Assembly (NCBI GenBank): GCA_015487515.1 | Contig: WFPQ01000106.1 | Location: forward strand, 1 to 6,658 | Source of the DNA: Hyphomicrobiales bacterium | Lineage (GTDB): Bacteria; Pseudomonadota; Alphaproteobacteria; Rhizobiales; Devosiaceae | Reading direction: 5' to 3' | DNA length: 6,658 nt | Part shown: positions 1 to 4,653 of the stretch, piece by piece | Position numbering within the stretch: position 1 is the stretch's first letter | Layout of the letters: each line of letters begins with the position of its first letter | The notes under the pieces: model-generated | Told to the model about the DNA's origin: nothing | Databases searched by the model: none | Seen by the model: only the letters and a program-made list of their open reading frames with translations | Position numbers and translations under genes: made by a program

Positions 1-1
1 G

Positions 2-88
2 GCGCGGACCTGCCATGCCCATCCCAACATGTCCGAGGCGGTGCGTGAGGCGGCCATGGCCTGTGGCGACGGGGCCATTCACATCTAG
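2..88 (+). CDS. lpdA: Dihydrolipoamide dehydrogenase (E3), C-terminal end only
   Basis: The first base is the end of a codon; the frame from base 2 reads 28 residues and stops at TAG (86-88). The residues CHAHPNMSEA match the C-terminal interface motif of dihydrolipoamide dehydrogenase. In that family the His before Pro and the Glu five residues later form the catalytic dyad that serves the disulfide centre of the partner subunit, and both are present here. The tail ends GDGAIHI, close to the usual family ending. E3 is a cytoplasmic FAD flavoprotein that reoxidises lipoyl groups in pyruvate and 2-oxoglutarate dehydrogenases and the glycine cleavage system. The FAD and NAD domains lie upstream of the window, so the paralogue and partner complex cannot be decided. 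The gene converges on the membrane-protein gene at 208-861. Family identification is strong despite the short fragment; the symbol is a family-level choice. Confidence 0.88.
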   Translation, partial: ARTCHAHPNMSEAVREAAMACGDGAIHI

Positions 89-144
89 GGTTGCCACATG
101 CAGCCGGGGCACGGGCAAGGGGTACCTGCATGGAGGACATGAAG

Positions 145-185
145 GCATGAAGCTCTTGGTGCATGAAGCTCTTGGTGCATGAAGC
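145..185. repeat. 16-bp tandem repeat, two exact copies plus a partial third
   Basis: The 16-base unit GCATGAAGCTCTTGGT occurs at 145-160 and again without change at 161-176. A third partial copy (GCATGAAGC) follows at 177-185. The array fills the convergent gap between the dehydrogenase end (88) and the membrane-protein stop (208). It has no hairpin with a T-run, so it does not look like a terminator. Replication slippage is the simplest origin. Confidence 0.85.
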
Positions 186-207
186 CTTGCTGATAAATGA
201 ATGCTGA

Positions 208-861
208 TCAGCTTATGACCTGGTTGCCGAAAAAGAAAAACAGCAGGGGAACGGGGGCCGAGGCCAGGGTTGCAGTAACGATCATTCCAAGGGGCGAATA
301 GATGCGGCTGAGACCTGCCACCAGTGCTATGCCGCCGCCACCGCCTATAAAGGAATTGCCCGGAAGGTTAAGGGCAAGGGCCAGCATCAGGTAGCGGTGT
401 TTCAGGATCCATTTTCCTGCCCATGAGGGCATGGAGCTTTCCAGGGTTTTTATGCGCTGCTGCCGGTTCATTTCCTTCATGCTTTCGACAAATGCACAGG
501 CCCTTACAAGCCCGAGGGCCGAAAGGAACCGGCAGGAAAACCGGTCGGAAAAGGCAAGGCCCAGCCCATAGGCAAGGGTAAGGCCGATGACCGTTGCCCC
601 ATGTACGAAGGGAGCGGCCATGGGCCCGTGAACCAGCATCAGGGACAGGCCGATTTCGACACCGGGAACAAAGGGAATGGCCAGCAACAGGGCATAAAGT
701 AGCAACAGGGAAAAAACGGTGGCGCCAAAGAGCATGGATCCCTGCCCGGAAAGAGGCGCGGCATATTTGTTCAGCAACAGGCCGAATCCGACGTTTATGG
801 CCACCAGAAAGACAATAAGTGCAACCCAGCGCAGCAGATTTTTCATGTTGAAAAGGTTCAT
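208..861 (-). CDS. Polytopic membrane protein resembling the DedA/VTT (TVP38/TMEM64) fold
   Basis: This encodes a 217-residue, strongly hydrophobic protein of unproven function. Helices are visible at about residues 10-30, 43-61, 82-104, 154-166 and 188-210. Two short segments look like re-entrant loops: IPFVPGVEIG at 62-71 and LPGNSFIGGGGG at 166-177. They form a pseudo-repeat of a Pro-Gly motif followed by a polar residue (E69, N169). That plan, two Pro/Gly-rich half-helices flanking a polar middle (about 105-153, rich in K and R), is what VTT-domain proteins such as DedA and TVP38/TMEM64 show; known members are linked to lipid scrambling or undecaprenyl-phosphate recycling. The resemblance is one of pattern, not a verified match. 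I chose the ATG at 861 because a GGA lies eight bases upstream. A TTG at 877-879 would add six residues but has no Shine-Dalgarno; an ATG at 846 is also possible. It is transcribed divergently from the haem protein gene and convergently with the dehydrogenase. Confidence 0.7.
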   Translation of the reverse strand: MNLFNMKNLLRWVALIVFLVAINVGFGLLLNKYAAPLSGQGSMLFGATVFSLLLLYALLLAIPFVPGVEIGLSLMLVHGPMAAPFVHGATVIGLTLAYGLGLAFSDRFSCRFLSALGLVRACAFVESMKEMNRQQRIKTLESSMPSWAGKWILKHRYLMLALALNLPGNSFIGGGGGIALVAGLSRIYSPLGMIVTATLASAPVPLLFFFFGNQVIS

Positions 862-968
862 GGTTTTGTTCCGGCTCAATTGCGGTACGGGGTGTCAGTG
901 GCAATGCCTGTGGCGCATGATGACTGCCTGCCAGTGTTGCGCCTTGTCTTGCCGGTGGCGATCGAATT

Positions 969-999
969 GTTATACATTCAACGGATTGTGATTAACCAA
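969..999 (-). promoter_or_regulatory. Possible promoter for the VTT-like membrane protein
   Basis: Read on the minus strand, TTGGTT (994-999) is followed after 19 bases by TATAAC (969-974), which matches five of six -10 consensus bases. The spacing is longer than the usual 17, so this is tentative. It would leave an untranslated leader of about 100 bases before the ATG at 861. Confidence 0.25.
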
Positions 1000-1214
1000 A
1001 TGGGTGGTGTTTGCCACAATTGTAACATTTTCACCTCAATTTGAATGCAGTCAGGGGCGTGAGATCAAATGCTTCATGGGGAATCTTCCTGATTGGGTGC
1101 CATATGGGTTTGGTATGTGTATTTGATATCTGAGCGACTGATGGGTGCTTTGGCAGTGCCGGGCATTGGGCCGGGTCTTGGTGGATTCGGGGTCGGTGAG
1201 TCCTGCCGCAGTGT

Positions 1215-1245
1215 TTGGATGTGAGTGTGTTTGAGTGTATAGAAT
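1215..1245 (+). promoter_or_regulatory. Possible promoter for the ferric-reductase-like gene
   Basis: TTGGAT (1215-1220) and TATAGA (1238-1243) are 17 bases apart; TAGAAT (1240-1245) overlaps the latter and is a closer -10 match at wider spacing. Neither pair is strong. The expected start point falls on the perfect palindrome TGCCCGGGCA at 1246-1255, so a repressor site overlapping the start is conceivable, but this is inference. Confidence 0.28.
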
Positions 1246-1309
1246 TGCCCGGGCACTGGTTTGCCTGATCCGGGGTTTTGAAACGCTAATATTGGGAATA
1301 TGAAAAGAG

Positions 1310-2032
1310 ATGGAAAAAACTAACCGGTTCAAGAACCTGCTGGGCTTTGGATGGAAAACACGCCACCTGCTGGCGATAATTCTTGCGGTGGCGGGAACAT
1401 ATATGTTCCTGGAACTGCGCGCCCAGTGGTCGGAAATGCACAGGTGGAACCGGGCGATTGGTGACATGAGCCTGGTCATGGTGGCCTTTTCCATGGCGAT
1501 CGGTCCCCTGTCGAGGCTTTTTCCGGTGTTTCGGAAATTGCTGCCCTTCAGGCGGGAACTGGGCATTTACGGTATCATTCTGGCGGCAATTCATACGATG
1601 ATAATTCTTGTTGGCTGGGTCAACTGGGATTTCCTGCGCCTGTTCGGCTTTGAACTTCATCCGGCCGGGGTTTATGTGATGGTGCAGCAGGGTTTTGGAA
1701 TAGCAAACCTGATTGGGATCATTGCCCTGGCCTACGGGCTGGTGCTGGCATTGTCCTCCAGCAACTGGAGCCAGAGACTTTTGGGGCCTTCGGTATGGAA
1801 ATTCCTGCAGCAGGGCGCTTATGTGCTCTGGATGCTGATAGTAATCCATACGGGCTATTTCCTGTTTTTCCATTTCCTGGATTATCACAGGAGCACCCCG
1901 CCCCCCAACATATTGCAGATTCCGTTTGCCATACTGGTTTCGACCATACTGGTGTTGCAGATTGCAGCTTTCATAAAGACATGGAAATTGCGTCGTAACC
2001 GGGTGTCTGACCAGGCAAGCCTGGCGGAATGA
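1310..2032 (+). CDS. Ferric-reductase-like (MsrQ-like) transmembrane haem protein
   Basis: This 240-residue protein has about six membrane segments (near residues 18-36, 51-66, 86-105, 124-147, 167-190 and 203-223). It resembles the ferric reductase-like transmembrane domain family, which includes MsrQ/YedZ, the haem b quinol-linked partner of the periplasmic methionine sulfoxide reductase MsrP. Diagnostic features are FRRELGIYGIILAAIH (80-95, with H95 as the expected haem ligand) and W163-K-F-L-Q167 followed 13 residues later by H180, the MsrQ spacing. At 167, where MsrQ normally has His, this protein has Gln, so full two-haem ligation in the MsrQ manner is uncertain. No flavin or NAD(P)H domain is attached and no msrP-like gene is in the window, so the electron donor and acceptor are unknown. 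The ATG start is fixed by an in-frame TGA at 1301-1303; GGGA at 1294-1297 is a distant Shine-Dalgarno and GAG abuts the start. The gene appears monocistronic, ending before the terminator at 2109-2135. Confidence 0.78.
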   Translation: MEKTNRFKNLLGFGWKTRHLLAIILAVAGTYMFLELRAQWSEMHRWNRAIGDMSLVMVAFSMAIGPLSRLFPVFRKLLPFRRELGIYGIILAAIHTMIILVGWVNWDFLRLFGFELHPAGVYVMVQQGFGIANLIGIIALAYGLVLALSSSNWSQRLLGPSVWKFLQQGAYVLWMLIVIHTGYFLFFHFLDYHRSTPPPNILQIPFAILVSTILVLQIAAFIKTWKLRRNRVSDQASLAE

Positions 2033-2043
2033 TTTCATAGCCT

Positions 2044-2057
2044 CCCGGAAAACCGGG
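2044..2057 (+). other. Small GC hairpin after the haem protein gene
   Basis: CCCGG, a four-A loop and CCGGG form a five-pair stem 11 bases after the stop codon. The following bases are T-rich but interrupted (TTGCTGTTGT). It could protect the mRNA 3' end or act as a weak terminator; the main terminator is further downstream. Confidence 0.35.
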
Positions 2058-2108
2058 TTGCTGTTGTCCCGGGTCCTTGCAGATCGGGGCGCGGGTGGTT
2101 AAGCTTTG

Positions 2109-2135
2109 GGCCCGGCATTGCTGCCGGGCCTTTTT
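2109..2135 (+). terminator. Strong rho-independent terminator
   Basis: GGCCCGGCA (2109-2117) pairs perfectly with TGCCGGGCC (2122-2130) around the four-base loop TTGC, giving a nine-pair GC-rich stem followed directly by five Ts (2131-2135). It ends the haem protein transcript 77 bases after its stop codon. It also lies inside a 5' extension of the transporter frame (from 2077), which is one reason to reject that longer start. Confidence 0.88.
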
Positions 2136-2225
2136 GCTGGCTGGCCTGCATGTATGGCCTGAAGGGTTTTTACCGGCTTGTCCTGATTGCGGGCCGGGGG
2201 GGATTTTGCCCGTATCCCGTTCATT

Positions 2226-2229
2226 GGAG
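2226..2229 (+). promoter_or_regulatory. Ribosome binding site that fixes the transporter start
   Basis: GGAG at 2226-2229 stands nine bases before the ATG at 2239. It supports this start over the in-frame ATG at 2077, which lies before the terminator. The in-frame TTG at 2233 is only three bases from it. Confidence 0.6.
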
Positions 2230-2238
2230 TGGTTGAAG

Positions 2239-3177
2239 ATGGCGGGCAGGGGTGGTTTTTTTGCAGGCATAAGGGATCATTTGCTCGACATAAGGCCCAT
2301 GGAAGACCGGCGCCTGCTGGGTATTTCCATGTTCCTGGGGGCGCTGGTGGCCTTTACCGGCATCGACAGTTCGGCCAAATGGCTGCTCAATGATGGCGTG
2401 GGTGTGGGGCAGGCGGTTTTCATGCGTTACGGGGTCCACCTGGCGCTGATTCTGGGTTTCCTGCTGCCCTTGCTGGGCAGGAGCCTTTTCAGAACCAGGC
2501 GGCCGGGACTGGAAATATTGCGGGCCCTGATGCTGATGATTTCCACGGCCATGAATTTTGCGGCGGTGCAATATCTTTCCCTTAGTGTCACGGCGGCGAT
2601 ATTTTTTACATTGCCGATAATTCTTTGTGCGTTCTCGGTACCTTTTCTGGGGGAAAAGGTGGGCTGGCGGCGCTGGGTGGCAATATTCGTGGGTTTTGCC
2701 GGAGTCCTGGTAATCATCAGGCCGGGCACCCAGACATTTCAGTGGGCCACCCTGTTTTCCCTGGGGGCGACCACGGCGCTGGCGTTTTACAACATCCTGA
2801 GCAGAAAGCTGGCCGGCATTGACTCCATTTATACCCAGCAATTCTACGTGGCTCTCGTTGCCAGTCTTTTTGTCCTGCCATTTGCCATCGGCCCCCTTGC
2901 GTCCGAACCATGGGTGTTTCCTGAATCGCCATGGAGCTGGGGGGCATTGTTCGGCATGGGGGTTTTCGGGGCCATAGGCCACTGGTTGCTGACCGAGGCA
3001 CACAGATATGCCCCGGCCTCCACCCTTGCCCCTTTCGTTTATGGGCAAATCGTGCCCATGACCTTGTCGAGCTGGCTGATATTCGGCCAGCTTCCCGATG
3101 TCTGGATATGGGTGGGAGCACCCATTGTTCTGGCCAGTGGTCTTTACATATGGATCCGGGAGAGGAACAGGGGCTAA
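2239..3177 (+). CDS. EamA-family drug/metabolite (DMT) transporter
   Basis: From the ATG at 2239 this is a 312-residue protein, the usual size for a ten-helix DMT carrier of the inner membrane. Two EamA repeats are visible. The first spans about residues 26-161; its last helix begins after the typical GEKVGWRRW (138-146) and ends GVLVIIRPG. The second spans about 170-304 and has the usual late segment with a Tyr/Ala-Pro-rich helix (YAPASTLAPFVYGQIVP, 257-273) and a Gly-rich final helix. EamA proteins mostly export amino acids or other metabolites, but sequence alone does not reveal the substrate. The same frame stays open back to 2077, but that extension would contain the terminator hairpin and an unlikely Cys/Pro-rich segment; GGAG upstream of 2239 supports the shorter form. 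A start at 2299 (MEDRRL) is the main alternative. No convincing promoter was found in 2136-2238, nor a clear terminator after the stop, so read-through toward the TRAP genes cannot be excluded. Confidence 0.88.
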   Translation: MAGRGGFFAGIRDHLLDIRPMEDRRLLGISMFLGALVAFTGIDSSAKWLLNDGVGVGQAVFMRYGVHLALILGFLLPLLGRSLFRTRRPGLEILRALMLMISTAMNFAAVQYLSLSVTAAIFFTLPIILCAFSVPFLGEKVGWRRWVAIFVGFAGVLVIIRPGTQTFQWATLFSLGATTALAFYNILSRKLAGIDSIYTQQFYVALVASLFVLPFAIGPLASEPWVFPESPWSWGALFGMGVFGAIGHWLLTEAHRYAPASTLAPFVYGQIVPMTLSSWLIFGQLPDVWIWVGAPIVLASGLYIWIRERNRG

Positions 3178-3371
3178 AACCTGTCAGGGGTGGATAATAT
3201 CCTTGCCCGGTCGGTTACATATGGTGCTTCTGAGATGAACAAGCGGGCTGGGCTGGAGACAAACAAGACGGCCCCGGCAGGGAGCAGGGGTTTGACCGGC
3301 CTCGGAGGGGTGCTAATTCGAGCAGGAATTTGTGGCGAAAAAAAGCTTAAACCAAAGGCAAATGTGCTTGA

Positions 3372-3413
3372 AAATCATGCAATGCTGTTGACCCGGTAAA
3401 TTGCTTGTGATTT
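3372..3413. repeat. Imperfect inverted repeat overlapping the TAXI promoter region
   Basis: The left arm is AAATCA-T-GCAAT (3372-3383) and the right arm is ATTGC-TTG-TGATTT (3400-3413). Both halves of each arm are exact reverse complements, differing only in a one- versus three-base interior gap. The dyad encloses the TTGACC hexamer at 3388-3393, the position expected for an operator controlling the binding-protein gene. No regulator gene is visible nearby. The function is inferred. Confidence 0.4.
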
Positions 3414-3416
3414 GTT
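3388..3416 (+). promoter_or_regulatory. Possible promoter for the TAXI binding-protein gene
   Basis: TTGACC (3388-3393) matches five of six -35 bases; 17 bases later TTTGTT (3411-3416) is a poor -10. The position, about 35 bases before the expected leader and Shine-Dalgarno, suits the gene at 3458. The weak -10 and the surrounding dyad suggest a regulated promoter, but support is modest. Confidence 0.3.
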
Positions 3417-3457
3417 CTTTCCCAGCCAGATATTGGCGAACTTAAGGGAGGAATTCT

Positions 3458-4426
3458 ATGAAAAAATTGACAATTGGCGCACTGGTTGCGCTTTCCATGG
3501 GTGGATTTAGCGGTGTTGTTTCCGCACAGGAGCAGCAGTTCATTTCCATCGGTACCGGGGGTGTCACCGGGGTCTATTATCCCACGGGTGGCGCCATCTG
3601 CCGCCTGGTCAACAAGGACAGGGCAGAAACCGGCATTCGCTGTGCCGTGGAATCGACCGGCGGGTCCATTTACAACATCAACACGATCCGCGCCGGCGAG
3701 CTTGATTTCGGTGTTGCCCAGTCCGACTGGCAATATCATGCCTACAGGGGCACTTCGCGTTTCGAGGAACAGGGTCCCTTTGAAGATCTCAGGGCGGTCT
3801 TTTCCATTCATCCCGAGCCGTTCACCGTTGTTGCGCGGGCAGATTCCGGAATCAAGACCTTTGCCGACCTGCAGGGCAAGCGGGTGAACATCGGCAATCC
3901 GGGTTCCGGTCAGCGCGGAACCATGGAAGTGGTCATGGATGCCCTTGGCTGGACCAAGGATGACTTCGCACTGGCTTCAGAACTGAAGGCTTCGGAACAG
4001 TCCCAGGCCCTTTGCGACAACAAGATCGATGCCATGGTCTATACGGTCGGACATCCGTCCGGTTCCATCTCGGAAGCAACCACTTCCTGTGAAACCGTGC
4101 TGGTGCCGGTTACCGGACCCGAAATCGACAAGCTGATAGCCGAAAACGACTATTATCGCGTTGCCACCATTCCGGGCGGCATGTATCGGGGCAACCCCGA
4201 TGATGTCCAGACCTTTGGTGTCGGTGCTACCCTCGTGACTTCCGCCCGGGTTCCCGATGATGTGGTCTATGCCCTGGTCAGCGCCGTGTTTGACAATATC
4301 GACACGTTCCGCAGCCTGCATCCGGCTTTCGCAAATCTTGATCCGGCCCAGATGGCCAAGGACGGTCTTTCCGCTCCGATTCATCCCGGTGCCGCAAGGT
4401 ATTATGCGGAAAACGGACTGGACTAG
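3458..4426 (+). CDS. TAXI-family TRAP transporter solute-binding protein (periplasmic)
   Basis: This 322-residue protein begins with a clear Sec signal peptide (MKK, hydrophobic core 6-21, likely cleavage after VSA at 21-23). The mature start carries the TAXI hallmark [20 protein letters not shown] (29-48). Further TAXI features are the SGGS-like turn at 67-70 (TGGS), [13 protein letters not shown] (143-155), and the C-terminal HPA...[18 protein letters not shown] (288-320). TAXI proteins bind the substrate in the periplasm and hand it to a fused QM permease; known members take glutamate or glutamine-like and other organic anions, but the ligand here is not readable. There are four cysteines (48, 62, 186, 211); two disulfides are possible in this exported protein. 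A near-ideal Shine-Dalgarno, AAGGGAGG (3444-3451), stands six bases before the ATG. Ile codons are ATC/ATT with a single ATA among 17, unlike the permease gene, which fits high expression. The partner permease starts 228 bases after the stop. Confidence 0.95.
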   Translation: MKKLTIGALVALSMGGFSGVVSAQEQQFISIGTGGVTGVYYPTGGAICRLVNKDRAETGIRCAVESTGGSIYNINTIRAGELDFGVAQSDWQYHAYRGTSRFEEQGPFEDLRAVFSIHPEPFTVVARADSGIKTFADLQGKRVNIGNPGSGQRGTMEVVMDALGWTKDDFALASELKASEQSQALCDNKIDAMVYTVGHPSGSISEATTSCETVLVPVTGPEIDKLIAENDYYRVATIPGGMYRGNPDDVQTFGVGATLVTSARVPDDVVYALVSAVFDNIDTFRSLHPAFANLDPAQMAKDGLSAPIHPGAARYYAENGLD

Positions 4427-4450
4427 TTCCTAAAAGTCATACGAGCTTCA

Positions 4451-4486
4451 GCGATGGCGCCCCTGTGCGCCATCGCCTTTGTTCTG
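4451..4486 (+). terminator. Hairpin terminator or attenuator between the TRAP genes
   Basis: GCGATGGCGC (4451-4460) and GCGCCATCGC (4467-4476) form a perfect ten-pair stem around a six-base loop, 24 bases after the binding-protein stop. The tail CTTTGTTCTGT is T-rich but not a clean run, so termination may be partial. An alternative role is to stabilise the 3' end of the binding-protein mRNA against exonucleases, as reported for excess-produced binding proteins of other transporters. Confidence 0.72.
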
Positions 4487-4540
4487 TCTGAAAAAAAATC
4501 GTGACCGGAGTTGAGCCGGGGGTGTGGAGCCTGAACGCGG

Positions 4541-4596
4541 GTTGTGTTGAAGTCTGGCGGGCTGTCTTGTTGTGTTGAAGTTTTGCGGACCGTCTT
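4541..4596. repeat. 28-bp imperfect tandem repeat upstream of the permease promoter
   Basis: Two adjacent 28-base copies (4541-4568 and 4569-4596) agree at 24 of 28 positions. The first 13 bases (GTTGTGTTGAAGT) and the last five (GTCTT) are identical; differences are at unit positions 14, 16, 21 and 23. The array ends just before the predicted -10 at 4610, so copy two covers the -35 zone. Direct repeats so placed are typical of activator sites, but slippage duplication is equally possible. Confidence 0.8.
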
Positions 4597-4606
4597 GATG
4601 ATGCCT

Positions 4607-4615
4607 TGATATATT
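4607..4615 (+). promoter_or_regulatory. Probable extended -10 promoter for the TRAP permease
   Basis: TGATATATT (4607-4615) fits the extended -10 form TGnTATAAT with a single mismatch. The -35 region lies within repeat copy two and has no good hexamer, as is common for extended -10 or activator-dependent promoters. Transcription would start near 4622, giving a short leader of about 32 bases before the ATG at 4654. Confidence 0.45.
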
Positions 4616-4653
4616 CTGCGACCGGGTCGAAGATTTGCCTTGGGAGGGGCACT

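Larger units (their letters stand above)
862..1309. other. Divergent intergenic region of about 450 bp
   Basis: This lies between two divergently transcribed membrane-protein genes. Reading frames inside it on either strand have unconvincing compositions or run antisense into the haem protein gene, and I support none of them. It contains an AT-rich block at about 961-1045, which includes a possible minus-strand promoter and the 8-bp palindrome ACAATTGT (1016-1023). A GT-rich stretch at about 1085-1245 ends in a possible plus-strand promoter, followed by the 10-bp palindrome TGCCCGGGCA (1246-1255). I see no riboswitch or small-RNA structure I would defend. Confidence 0.6.

Noticed and set aside
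97..132. Inverted repeat CATGCAG...CTGCATG after lpd, considered as its terminator
   Set aside because: The arms are only seven bases with a 22-base gap and no T-run follows.
912..943. Imperfect hairpin (GGCGCA...TGCGCC with inner ACTG/CAGT) in the leader of the VTT-like gene
   Set aside because: The stem is interrupted by unequal internal loops and matches no riboswitch that I recognise.
1300..1323. Tiny frame ATG AAA AGA GAT... overlapping the haem protein start, considered as a leader peptide
   Set aside because: It has only seven codons, out of frame, with no attenuator structure; probably chance.
1051..2038. Overlapping minus-strand frames (1051-1566, 1286-2038)
   Set aside because: They run antisense into the well-supported haem protein gene and have no plausible domain or ribosome binding site.
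2221..3048. Open frame of 275 codons on the minus strand
   Set aside because: It is antisense to the EamA transporter, with a Gln/His/Pro/Gly-rich composition and no recognisable domain.
3192..3202. Near-palindrome GGATAATATCC after the EamA stop
   Set aside because: It is too short and has no T-run for a terminator and no paired -35 for a promoter.
3190..3399. 69-codon plus-strand frame starting at GTG before the TAXI gene
   Set aside because: Its start has only AGGG directly abutting it, composition is unremarkable, and it runs through the likely promoter region of the binding-protein gene.
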